Positions 1 to 6,405 of a DNA stretch of 15,712 bases are shown piece by piece; the first letter of the stretch is position 1, and every line of letters starts with the position of its first letter. The DNA comes from Hydrogenophaga sp. (GTDB taxonomy: Bacteria; Pseudomonadota; Gammaproteobacteria; Burkholderiales; Burkholderiaceae_C). The stretch spans positions 1-15,712 of the forward strand of contig JAJNQE010000132.1 in NCBI GenBank assembly GCA_021154985.1, given 5' to 3'. The notes beneath the pieces are model-generated. The model saw only the letters and a list, made by a program, of their open reading frames with translations, was not told the origin of the DNA and did not search any database. The position numbers and the translations under genes are program-made.

Positions 1-1193
1 AGATGCTGGGTGCGGTGGACCGGTCATACGTGCTGCGCCTGATCGACGCGCTGGCGCGGGCCGACGGCGCCACGGTGGTCGACACCATCGACGCCCTGCG
101 CCTCAACGGCCTGAACGCAGCCACCACGCTCGAAGACATGACCGGCGTGCTGCAACGCATGGCGGTGTTGCAGGCGGTGCCGGGCCGCGCGCCGGCCGAC
201 GGCCTGGAAGATCCCGACGAGGTCGAGATCGAGCGCCTGGCTGGCAGCTTGCCGGCGGACGAAACCCAGCTGCTCTACAGCCTGTGCCTGCATGGCCGCG
301 CCGAGCTGGGCCTGGCGCCCGACGAATACGCGGGCCTGACCATGGTGTTGCTGCGCCTGCTTGCGTTCAAGCCCGCTTCGTCGGTCAACACCACGGCGGA
401 AAAAAAAACTCTGAAAGCCGCTGAGGCGGTGCCTCAAAAGGCTGCTGAAGCCGCGGCAGCACATGTGCGCGCCCCTGCCGCTGCGCCTGTTGTGACGGCC
501 CCGGCGCCCAGACCCGCGGTGCTTGCTCCGCCTGCGCCCCTGGTGGCTGCTGTGCCAGTGCCTCGGCCCGCTGCAGTGGCCGCCCCCACCACCCACACGG
601 CCCAGGCCGCCACACCGCCCGAGCTGGACGACGCCCCCTGGCCCGAAGACGACGGCCCGCCCTGGGAGGAGACCGCCGAGACCGCGCCTGTCCCGAGCCG
701 CACCGTGGCCATTCCGGTGCGGGACGCCGGTGAACCCGGGCGCGCGGATCAGCCGCAAGTCCGCGCGCCGGCGGCACCCGCAGGGCTGGCGCCGATCGTG
801 CCCAGCGAAGAGGGCGATTTCTGGTTTGACGCCGTCATGCAGCTGGTGCGCAATGAAACCATTTCGGCATTGGTGCGCGAACTTGGCCTGCAGTCGCAGC
901 TGGTGGCGCGCGACACCGACCGCTGGGTGCTGCGCGTGGAGCGCGAGTCGCTCAACCAGGGCAACAGCCGCGAGCGCCTCGCCACGGCCCTGCAAACCCT
1001 GGGCCACACGGTGCGCCTGGTGGTGGAAATTGGCAGCGTGGCCGACTCACCGGCCAAGCGCCAGGCGCTGGAGGCCGAGCGGCTGCAGCGCGAAGCCGAA
1101 GCGCAGATCATGGGCGATCCGTTTGTGCAAACCATGATGCGCGACTTTGGCGGCAGAATCGTGCCCGGCACGCTCAAGGCCACACGGGCCTGA
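1..1193 (+). CDS. dnaX: DNA polymerase III subunit gamma/tau, 3' part
   Basis: DnaX is the ATPase motor of the clamp loader. Its long tau form also tethers the polymerase core and the DnaB helicase. Only the C-terminal 396 or so residues are present: the frame is open to the left edge, and the methionine at base 3 is probably internal. Residues 1-123 of the fragment match the collar region (domain III), with alternating helices rich in Leu, Arg and Ala. Residues 136-265 form a long Pro/Ala linker with an acidic DDAPWPEDD-type patch. Residues 270-385 form the globular tau-specific domain that binds the polymerase alpha subunit (it starts near FWFDAVMQLV). The gene begins the conserved dnaX-ybaB-recR run, with 37 bases to the next start. 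A nine-A run at 400-408, at the domain III/linker border, may produce a short gamma product. The identity is confident; the upstream AAA+ domain is outside the window. Confidence 0.95.
   Translation, partial: MLGAVDRSYVLRLIDALARADGATVVDTIDALRLNGLNAATTLEDMTGVLQRMAVLQAVPGRAPADGLEDPDEVEIERLAGSLPADETQLLYSLCLHGRAELGLAPDEYAGLTMVLLRLLAFKPASSVNTTAEKKTLKAAEAVPQKAAEAAAAHVRAPAAAPVVTAPAPRPAVLAPPAPLVAAVPVPRPAAVAAPTTHTAQAATPPELDDAPWPEDDGPPWEETAETAPVPSRTVAIPVRDAGEPGRADQPQVRAPAAPAGLAPIVPSEEGDFWFDAVMQLVRNETISALVRELGLQSQLVARDTDRWVLRVERESLNQGNSRERLATALQTLGHTVRLVVEIGSVADSPAKRQALEAERLQREAEAQIMGDPFVQTMMRDFGGRIVPGTLKATRA
400..436 (+). other. A9 slippery site with downstream hairpin in dnaX
   Basis: Nine consecutive A residues (400-408) contain the heptamer A AAA AAA in the phase needed for a -1 slip (401-407). 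Both alternative frames close at once: the -1 frame reaches TGA at 422-424 after a tail of six or so residues (K-N-S-E-S-R), and the +1 frame reaches TGA at 412-414. A perfect 6-bp hairpin with a 3-base loop spans 422-436, and a 7-bp stem (441-447 with 454-460) follows. In E. coli dnaX a -1 ribosomal frameshift, and in Thermus an A9 transcriptional slip, create the gamma subunit at the same protein position. The elements are seen directly; that they work here is inferred by analogy. Confidence 0.6.
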
Positions 1194-1230
1194 GCCCTCT
1201 CATTCATTCCCACAAAGAAAGACACACAGC

Positions 1231-1563
1231 ATGTTCAACAAAGGACAACTCGCCGGCCTCATGAAGCAGGCACAGGCCATGCAGGACAACCTGAAGAAGG
1301 CGCAGGACGAACTGGCTTTCGTTGAAGTCACGGGCGAGTCCGGTGCCGGTCTGGTCAAGGTGCTCATGACCTGCAAACACGATGTCAAACGCATCACCAT
1401 CGACCCCAGCCTGCTGGCCGACGACAAGGACATGCTCGAAGACCTGGTGGCTGCCGCTTTCAACGCGGCTGTGCGCAAGGCCGAAGAAACCTCGGCCGAG
1501 AAAATGGGCAAGATCACCGCCGGCATGCCGGGCCTGCCCGGTGGCATGAAGTTTCCTTTCTGA
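1231..1563 (+). CDS. ybaB: YbaB/EbfC family nucleoid-associated protein
   Basis: This is a 110-residue protein of the YbaB/EbfC family, small dimeric DNA-binding proteins of the nucleoid that are nearly always encoded between dnaX and recR. The start MFNKGQLAGLMKQAQ is typical of the family. The frame is open further upstream to 1147, but that stretch overlaps the end of dnaX and has no family resemblance, so the ATG at 1231 is preferred. The first 30 residues are a charged amphipathic helix (coiled-coil-like), followed by the small beta-sheet core with the family's G-x-G-x-V-KV pattern near residues 36-44. The C-terminal tail is rich in Gly, Pro and Met (GMPGLPGGMKFPF), as in relatives. The length equals the family norm. 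It is probably co-transcribed with dnaX and recR (15-base gap to recR). No strong ribosome binding site is visible. Confidence 0.95.
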   Translation: MFNKGQLAGLMKQAQAMQDNLKKAQDELAFVEVTGESGAGLVKVLMTCKHDVKRITIDPSLLADDKDMLEDLVAAAFNAAVRKAEETSAEKMGKITAGMPGLPGGMKFPF

Positions 1564-1578
1564 ACGCCGCCGCGTTGC

Positions 1579-2193
1579 ATGGCCGAAGCCCACTCCCTTG
1601 AACACCTGGTTCAGGCCTTGCGCCGCCTGCCGGGGGTGGGCGTCAAGTCGGCCCAGCGCATGGCGTTTCACCTGCTGCAGCACGACCGCGAGGGTGCGCT
1701 GGCGCTGGCCAGGGCGCTGGACCACGCGGTCGCCCCGGTGCAGCACTGCGCGCTGTGCCACACCTTCACCGAAGACGCTGTCTGCCACACCTGCCTGGAC
1801 CCACGGCGCGACCGCAGCCAGCTGTGTGTGGTGGAAACGCCGGCCGATCAGGCCGCCATGGAGCGCACGGGCGCGTACAAGGGCCTGTTCTTCGTGCTGA
1901 TGGGCAAACTGAGCCCGCTGGACAACGTGGGTCCGAAAGACATCGGGTTGCAAAAGCTGTTTGAACGCATCGATGCGCCCGCGCAGACGCTGACCGGGGC
2001 CTCCGAAGTGCGCGAGGTGATTCTCGCGACCAACTTCACCGCCGAGGGCGAAACCACGGCGCACGTGATCGCCCAGGCCCTCAAGGGGCGCGGCGTGCAG
2101 GTGACGCGGTTGGCGCGGGGCGTGCCCGTGGGCAGCGAACTTGAGTACGTGGATCTGGGCACCATTGCCCACGCGCTGGTGGACCGGCGCTGA
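1579..2193 (+). CDS. recR: recombination mediator protein RecR
   Basis: RecR works with RecF and RecO to load RecA onto SSB-coated single-stranded gaps, forming a ring-shaped DNA clamp in the cytoplasm. The 204-residue product has the complete family layout. An N-terminal helix-hairpin-helix (LPGVGVKSAQRMAFHLL, residues 17-33) is followed by a four-cysteine zinc finger, C57-x2-C60-x8-C69-x2-C72. A Toprim domain follows, with VVETPAD at 84-90 and the LATNFTAEGETTA segment near 149-161. The C-terminal GVPVGSELEYVD segment (181-192) is also conserved. The length fits RecR (about 200 residues), although the basic KIRF-like tail of the E. coli protein is absent. It sits 15 bases after ybaB, in the conserved dnaX-ybaB-recR order, and is probably translated from the same mRNA. 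Confidence 0.97.
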   Translation: MAEAHSLEHLVQALRRLPGVGVKSAQRMAFHLLQHDREGALALARALDHAVAPVQHCALCHTFTEDAVCHTCLDPRRDRSQLCVVETPADQAAMERTGAYKGLFFVLMGKLSPLDNVGPKDIGLQKLFERIDAPAQTLTGASEVREVILATNFTAEGETTAHVIAQALKGRGVQVTRLARGVPVGSELEYVDLGTIAHALVDRR

Positions 2194-2228
2194 TCCACAC
2201 CGATTCCCTTCATTGAAAGAACCAACCC

Positions 2229-2633
2229 ATGAAACTGGCGGGATTGACCGTGGCGTATTGGTGCGTGCTGGTGGCGTCGCTGCTGCCCATCGTGTGTGCG
2301 GGGCTGGCCAAGTGGGGCATGTTCGGCACACCCAAACGCCAGGGTGGCTACGACAACAACCACCCTCGCCAGTGGCTCGCCAAACAGACCGACTGGCGCG
2401 CCCGCGCCAATGCCGCGCAGGCCAACAGCTTCGAAGCGCTGCCGTTTTTCATCGGTGCGGTGATCATTGCGCACCAGCTCGGCGCCTCGCAGTTGCGGCT
2501 GGATGTGCTGGCCTTCCTCTTCATTGTGCTGCGCCTGCTCTACATCATGATGTACGTGGCCGATCTGGCCACGGTGCGCAGCGTGTTGTGGGTACTGGCG
2601 CTGGTGGCGAACATCGCGATCCTGTTTGCCTGA
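2229..2633 (+). CDS. MAPEG family membrane protein
   Basis: This small integral membrane protein of 134 residues matches the MAPEG family (membrane-associated proteins in eicosanoid and glutathione metabolism). Four hydrophobic segments are visible: about 5-28, 68-86, 92-112 and 116-134. The family signature R-x-x-x-A-x-x-N-x-x-E lies just before helix 2 (R59 to E69, RANAAQANSFE). The loop between helices 1 and 2 (GTPKRQGGYDNNHPRQWL) is typical of bacterial MAPEG proteins. Some family members conjugate glutathione to lipophilic compounds, but many bacterial ones have no known substrate, so no reaction is assigned. The gene starts 35 bases after recR, preceded by a GAAAGAA-like ribosome binding site, and ends shortly before a strong terminator. 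It is therefore probably the last gene of the dnaX operon. Confidence 0.88.
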   Translation: MKLAGLTVAYWCVLVASLLPIVCAGLAKWGMFGTPKRQGGYDNNHPRQWLAKQTDWRARANAAQANSFEALPFFIGAVIIAHQLGASQLRLDVLAFLFIVLRLLYIMMYVADLATVRSVLWVLALVANIAILFA

Positions 2634-2696
2634 ACGCTGGCGCCTGTTTGCGCAGTTACATCGGCTTGCAAAAAAACCGCCGAGATCGCTCCGTAC

Positions 2697-2732
2697 AAAC
2701 CCGCTCGGGAATGGTCCCGATGCGGGTTTTTT
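2697..2732 (+). terminator. intrinsic terminator after the dnaX-recR-MAPEG run
   Basis: An 8-bp stem (2697-2704 with 2722-2729) continues into a second 6-bp stem (2705-2710 with 2715-2720) across a single bulged T at 2721, with a four-base loop (2711-2714). A run of six T residues (2727-2732) follows directly. This is a textbook Rho-independent terminator reading left to right. It separates the upstream operon from the substrate-binding protein gene. In the opposite direction the T tract is only three bases, so it should act mainly on the plus strand. Confidence 0.92.
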
Positions 2733-2745
2733 GTTCGCCACCTAG

Positions 2746-2775
2746 TCTCTGTGTATTCATAAAGCAATACAGAGA
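2746..2775 (+). promoter_or_regulatory. imperfect inverted repeat overlapping the ribosome binding site
   Basis: The arms TCTCTG-TG-TATT (2746-2757) and AATACAGAGA (2766-2775) pair over ten bases with a two-base bulge around an eight-base loop. The right arm overlaps the purine-rich ribosome binding site AGAGAGGA (2771-2778), which lies nine bases before the ATG at 2788. This is the most AT-rich patch of the 154-base gap. It may be an operator or promoter region, or, if transcription starts upstream, an RNA hairpin hiding the ribosome binding site. No convincing -35/-10 pair was found: the best is TTGTTC at 2731 with TATTCA at 2754, which is weak. The repeat is seen directly; a role is inferred. 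Confidence 0.45.
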
Positions 2776-2787
2776 GGACGTTCGGGC

Positions 2788-3858
2788 ATGTTGAAACGGA
2801 GAGATTGGGGTCGGGTGGCGGCGGCGATGGCCCTGTCGGCGGGGCTGTCGGATGTGCGCGCCCAACCCGCATCCACACCAGCGCCCCCGACCACCCTACC
2901 TGCACCACGCAGCGCCCCCAAACTCGTGATCGCGGTGGACAACCGCATCGACTTTGCTTTTCTCCCCCTGACGATTGCGGACCGGCTGGACTACTTCACT
3001 GCCGAAGGGCTTGATGTGGAGGTGCGTGATTTTCCCGATGCTGCACAGGCGCTGCAGGCGCTCGCCGGCGGCGCGGCGCACGCGGTGTCGGGCACGTACA
3101 GCAGCACGATCGCCGGGCAGATGCGTGGTCAGGCCTTGCAGTCGTTTGTGTTGCAGGGCCGCACTCCGCAGATCGTGGTGGGCGTGTCGACCAAAACCAT
3201 GGGGCACTACCGGCAACTCGGCGACCTGCGCGGCAGGCGCCTGGGCGTGCAGGATCTCGGAACGCCCGCGCACCGCGTGGCGCGTGCTGTTTTGAGCCGG
3301 GGTGGGCTCAAGACGAACGACGTGCAACTGGTCCCGATGCCCAACGCCCGGGCCGCCATTGCCGCGTTTCGCAGCGGCGCGATTGACGCGATCAGCTACA
3401 CGGATCCGACCATCACGCAGCTGGAGCAGGCGGGTGAGTTGCGCGTGGTGGCCGACACCCGCAGCGTGCGCGGCAACGCCGACGTGTTTGGCGGGCCCAT
3501 GCCGTCGGCGTGTCTGTGTGCCACCACCGAATTCCTCACCCAGTTTCCGCGCGCCAGCCAGTCCATGGCCGACGCGATGGTGCACGCCCTCAAGTGGCTG
3601 CAGACGGCCGGTCCGTCCGACATCATCAAGGTGGTGCCCGAGCGCTTCTTCCAGGGCGACCGATCGCTCTACGTGGCGGCGTTCAATCGGGCACGAGAGG
3701 CCTGGTCGCCCGATGGCCTGATGCCCGACGAAGGGCCGGAGATCGCGGCGCGACTGGTGGCGCAGTTCGACGAGCCCGGCTCTCTGGACCGCTTCAACCT
3801 CGCCGCGACCTACACCAACGTGTTCGCGCGCAAGGCCAAGATCCGCTTCAGGGCCTGA
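2788..3858 (+). CDS. ABC transporter substrate-binding protein, NMT1/THI5 (SsuA/TauA)-like
   Basis: This is a 356-residue exported solute-binding protein of the NMT1/THI5-like group, which captures small organic or inorganic anions or thiamine precursors in the periplasm. Residues 1-25 form a signal peptide (KRR at the start, hydrophobic AAAMALSAGL, cleavage likely after VRA), followed by a Pro/Ala spacer. The mature part begins with the family pattern LVIAVDNRIDFAFLPLTIADRLDYF (about 45-70), then EGLDVEVRDFPDAAQALQALAGGAAHAV. GDLRGRRLGVQDLGTP marks the second lobe, and a SGAIDAISYTDP-type segment follows. A strong ribosome binding site (AGAGAGGA, 2771-2778) supports the start. No permease or ATPase gene lies on either side, and terminators bracket the gene, so it appears monocistronic. 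The ligand cannot be told from sequence: sulfonate, nitrate, taurine and pyrimidine-like ligands all occur in this family. Confidence 0.85.
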   Translation: MLKRRDWGRVAAAMALSAGLSDVRAQPASTPAPPTTLPAPRSAPKLVIAVDNRIDFAFLPLTIADRLDYFTAEGLDVEVRDFPDAAQALQALAGGAAHAVSGTYSSTIAGQMRGQALQSFVLQGRTPQIVVGVSTKTMGHYRQLGDLRGRRLGVQDLGTPAHRVARAVLSRGGLKTNDVQLVPMPNARAAIAAFRSGAIDAISYTDPTITQLEQAGELRVVADTRSVRGNADVFGGPMPSACLCATTEFLTQFPRASQSMADAMVHALKWLQTAGPSDIIKVVPERFFQGDRSLYVAAFNRAREAWSPDGLMPDEGPEIAARLVAQFDEPGSLDRFNLAATYTNVFARKAKIRFRA

Positions 3859-3879
3859 GGCCCGGGCTCAAGGCCTTTT
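3852..3879 (+). terminator. intrinsic terminator between convergent genes
   Basis: GGCCTGAG (3852-3859) pairs with CTCAAGGCC (3867-3875) with one unpaired base; the seven-base loop is 3860-3866 and four T residues follow (3876-3879). The stop codon of the binding-protein gene (TGA, 3856-3858) lies in the left arm, and the stop codon of mltD on the other strand (3868-3870) lies in the right arm. The T tract serves plus-strand transcription. For the minus strand no T tract follows, so its effect on mltD is doubtful. Confidence 0.7.
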
Positions 3880-5526
3880 GTCGGTCTTGGCGGTGGAGGC
3901 CACGCGGGTCTTGGCGCTGCTCGATGAGGCCGACCGCGTGGTGGATTTTTTCTTCGCCACCGCGGCGGCTTTGGCCTTGGTGGGCTGGCTCGCGCTCTTG
4001 GCAACCTTGCGCGTGGAGCTGACCGCCGACTTCTTTGCACTGGTGCCGCCCGACGCCACCGACACCCGCTTGGGCAGCATCAGCGTCACTTGTTGGCCGG
4101 GCTTGAGCGCAGCGTTCACTGCCAGCTTGTTCCAGCCCGCCACGCTGACAGCGCTCACGCCATGGCGCTGCGCCAGGCGCGCCAGCGTGTCGCCCTTGCG
4201 GGCCTTGACCACCGCGCGGCGCAGCACCACGTCAGGCTGCAGGTTGAGCTGGGCGTTGTTGGCCACGTGCAGTGGCACGTCGTTGTTGCGCTGGCCGGTG
4301 CGCGGCACCAGCAGGCTGGAGCCCGCGCGCAGGCTCATGCGCGGCGGAATGTTGTTGACGTCGCGCAGTTCGGACTCGCTCATGCCGACTCGGGTGGCGG
4401 CCTGCGCCACCGTCATGGTGGTGGGCACCACCCAGGCGGTCCAGCTGGCCAGTGGCCCGGTGTGCGTTTGCAGGTTGTTCTGAAAGATGACCGCGTTGTC
4501 CCAGGGCAGCAGAATGTTGGGCGTGCCGGCGGCCATCACCACCGGCTGTTTGAGCGAGGGGTTGAGCGCACGAAAGTCGGCTTCGCTCACCTCGGCCAGG
4601 CGCGCGATCACCGCCACATCGATGTCGCGGTCGAGGGTGACGGTGTCAAAAAACGGGTGGTTGCCGATCAGGGGCAGGGTGGTGTTGTAGGCCTGAGGCC
4701 GGGCCATGATGTTTTTGACCGCCTGCAGTTTGGGCACGTAGGTGCGCGTCTCCAGCGGCATGTTGATGTCCAGGTAGCCGGCGGGCAGGCCCTGGCGTTT
4801 GTTCTGGGTGATGGCGCGGTTCACATTGCCCTGGCCCCAGTTGTAGGCGGCCAGCGCGAGATGCCAGTCGCCGAACCGGCCGTGCAACTGCTGCAGGTAG
4901 TCGAGTGCGGCGCGGGTGGAGGCGAGCACGTCGCGGCGGTCGTCGCGAAACGCGTTCTGTTTGAGGTCAAACGACTGCCCGGTAGCGGGCATGAACTGCC
5001 ACATGCCGGCAGCGCGCGCACTGGACACTGCTTGCGGATTGAACGCGCTTTCAATGAAGGGGAGCAAGGCCAGCTCCATGGGCATGTTGCGGCGCTCGAT
5101 CTCTTCAACAATGTGGAACAGGTAACGGCTGGAGCGCTCGGTCATGCGCTGGATGTAGTCGGGCCGCGTGGCGTACCAGCGCTCCTGGTCGCGCACGAGG
5201 TCGTTGTCCAGATCGGTCATGGCGAAGCCACGGCGGATGCGCTCCCACAGGTCGGCTGGCGCGGCCAGCGTGGTCACGGGGGGCACGTTGGTGTCGGCCA
5301 CGCCGATGTCGCTGAGCGGGATGTTGCCGGGCAGGCGGTACGAAGGCAGGCGCGGGCTGCTGGGGGCAATCGACACCGGATCGCTGGCGGACGCGGAGCT
5401 GCCGGCCGAACCGGTGTCCACGGTGGCACAGCCAGCGAGAAACAGGCCCAGGGCGAGTGCGGCGGCGACATGCCAGCGCGGCGGGGAAAGAACAGGGCAG
5501 GGAATCAGGGCGCAGGCTTGGGTCAT
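3868..5526 (-). CDS. mltD: membrane-bound lytic murein transglycosylase D, lipoprotein
   Basis: MltD cleaves the glycan strands of peptidoglycan from the outer-membrane side, leaving 1,6-anhydro ends. The 552-residue product starts at an ATG that overlaps the gloB stop (ATGA); the open frame further upstream lies inside gloB and is ignored. Residues 14-33 are a lipoprotein signal ending in the lipobox FLAGC (Cys33). The SLT catalytic domain spans about 125-260. Its catalytic glutamate is E159 in LPFIESAFNP, followed by the family motif AAGMWQFMPATG (172-183) and ALAAYNWGQGNVNRA (224-238). LysM-like cell-wall binding repeats follow at about 362-408 (weak) and 438-486 (KARKGDTLARLAQRHGVSA, clear). 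Residues 490-552 are a low-complexity tail rich in Lys, Ala, Ser and Thr, not typical of E. coli MltD. The gene is probably co-expressed with gloB. Confidence 0.93.
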   Translation of the reverse strand: MTQACALIPCPVLSPPRWHVAAALALGLFLAGCATVDTGSAGSSASASDPVSIAPSSPRLPSYRLPGNIPLSDIGVADTNVPPVTTLAAPADLWERIRRGFAMTDLDNDLVRDQERWYATRPDYIQRMTERSSRYLFHIVEEIERRNMPMELALLPFIESAFNPQAVSSARAAGMWQFMPATGQSFDLKQNAFRDDRRDVLASTRAALDYLQQLHGRFGDWHLALAAYNWGQGNVNRAITQNKRQGLPAGYLDINMPLETRTYVPKLQAVKNIMARPQAYNTTLPLIGNHPFFDTVTLDRDIDVAVIARLAEVSEADFRALNPSLKQPVVMAAGTPNILLPWDNAVIFQNNLQTHTGPLASWTAWVVPTTMTVAQAATRVGMSESELRDVNNIPPRMSLRAGSSLLVPRTGQRNNDVPLHVANNAQLNLQPDVVLRRAVVKARKGDTLARLAQRHGVSAVSVAGWNKLAVNAALKPGQQVTLMLPKRVSVASGGTSAKKSAVSSTRKVAKSASQPTKAKAAAVAKKKSTTRSASSSSAKTRVASTAKTDKRP

Positions 5527-6296
5527 TTGAAGTTGTTTTTCCAGGTCCGCAGCGTGGCAAAGACCGACACGGCATCGGCGGTGGTGGTTGGCTCGTGGGT
5601 TCGAGCCGACCGAACCACGGCCGCCTCTGCGGTGCGCAAGAACGGGTTGATGCGTTTCTCCAGCCCGATGGAGCTGGGCAGGGTGGGAAAGTTCAGTGTG
5701 CGCTGCTGCTGGCAATGCTGTGTGTAGGCGATCAGGTCGCTGTTGTCGGGCTCGATGGCCTGTGCGAACTTGAGGTTGGACAGCGTGTACTCGTGGGTGC
5801 AGCACACGCGGGTGTCCGCGGGCAGGGCGGCCAGCCGGGTGAGGGAGTCGAGCATCTGCGCGGGCGTGCCTTCAAACAGCCGGCCGCAGCCGCCCGAAAA
5901 CAAGGTGTCGCCACAGAACAGCAGCGGTGCGCCCTCGGCCTCGGCGGCATAAAAGGCGATGTGCCCTGCGGTGTGGCCCGGCACCTCGATCACCTCGAAG
6001 CGCAGACCGAGCGCCTCCACGTGTTCGCCCTCGCCCACGCGTTGCAGCGGTTCGGGCATGGGTTCATAGGCCGGGCCGATCACGCGCGCGCCGGTGGCTT
6101 CGCGCAGCTCGGCCACGCCACCCGTGTGGTCGGCGTGGTGGTGGGTGATCAGGATGGTGTCGAGCTGCAGGCCGTGCTGTTTCAGCCAGGTCAGCACACC
6201 GCTGGACTCGCCGGGGTCCACCACCAGCGCACGCTGGCCGTTGTGGAGGGTCCAGATGTAGTTGTCGCTGAAGGCGGGCAGGGGGAAAAGTTGCAT
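5523..6296 (-). CDS. gloB: hydroxyacylglutathione hydrolase (glyoxalase II)
   Basis: GloB hydrolyses S-lactoylglutathione to lactate and glutathione, the last step of cytoplasmic methylglyoxal detoxification after GloA. The 257-residue product is full length for the family. The metallo-beta-lactamase metal site is complete: THHHADH (H52, H54, D56, H57), H108 in VPGHTAGH, D130 in CGDTLF and H168 in CTHEYT. The C-terminal hydroxyacylglutathione domain has the substrate-contact region NLKFA near 174-178 and a KRINPF motif near 214-219. The start MQLFPLPAFSDNYIW is the classic family N-terminus; the frame is open much further upstream but that part opposes the methyltransferase gene. The gene is divergent from the methyltransferase gene and overlaps mltD by four bases (ATGA), which suggests translational coupling. 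Confidence 0.97.
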   Translation of the reverse strand: MQLFPLPAFSDNYIWTLHNGQRALVVDPGESSGVLTWLKQHGLQLDTILITHHHADHTGGVAELREATGARVIGPAYEPMPEPLQRVGEGEHVEALGLRFEVIEVPGHTAGHIAFYAAEAEGAPLLFCGDTLFSGGCGRLFEGTPAQMLDSLTRLAALPADTRVCCTHEYTLSNLKFAQAIEPDNSDLIAYTQHCQQQRTLNFPTLPSSIGLEKRINPFLRTAEAAVVRSARTHEPTTTADAVSVFATLRTWKNNFK

Positions 6297-6405
6297 GGAT
6301 CGAGGGAGGCTTGGCAGGGGTTCTGGCGTGTAGAGTGCGGGGGTTTGCCCGAAGGCTTGCAGTGTCGCAGACTTCGCCTGTTTCATTGCCCGCTTGACAC
6401 GACCC
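6297..6405. promoter_or_regulatory. divergent intergenic region between gloB and the methyltransferase gene
   Basis: These 109 bases separate two divergent starts and so should hold promoters for both directions. This is inferred from layout only. No convincing -35/-10 pair, operator palindrome or strong ribosome binding site was found on either strand. A TTGACA at 6394-6399 is too close to the ATG at 6406 to act as a -35 box for that gene. Confidence 0.3.

Noticed and set aside
24..1007. A 327-codon minus-strand frame opposite dnaX.
   Set aside because: Its composition is that of a shadow of the GC-rich dnaX codons; no family features are seen.
2670..2690. A run of seven A residues that could be a minus-strand terminator T tract.
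   Set aside because: No stable stem lies next to it, and no minus-strand gene ends here.
2788..2862. A twin-arginine (Tat) signal in the binding protein (KRRDWGR).
   Set aside because: The residues after the arginine pair do not match the Tat consensus; a standard Sec signal explains the N-terminus.
4090..5727. A 545-codon plus-strand open frame opposite mltD.
   Set aside because: It mirrors the codon bias of mltD, is low in complexity (Gly, His, Val, Arg), and has no recognisable domain or ribosome binding site.
5527..5805. An N-terminal extension of MltD by 93 residues.
   Set aside because: It would lie inside gloB and hide the lipoprotein signal. The ATG at 5526 places the lipobox cysteine at residue 33.
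6394..6399. TTGACA, a perfect -35 box.
   Set aside because: It lies only six bases before the methyltransferase ATG, and no -10 box is found at the right spacing downstream.
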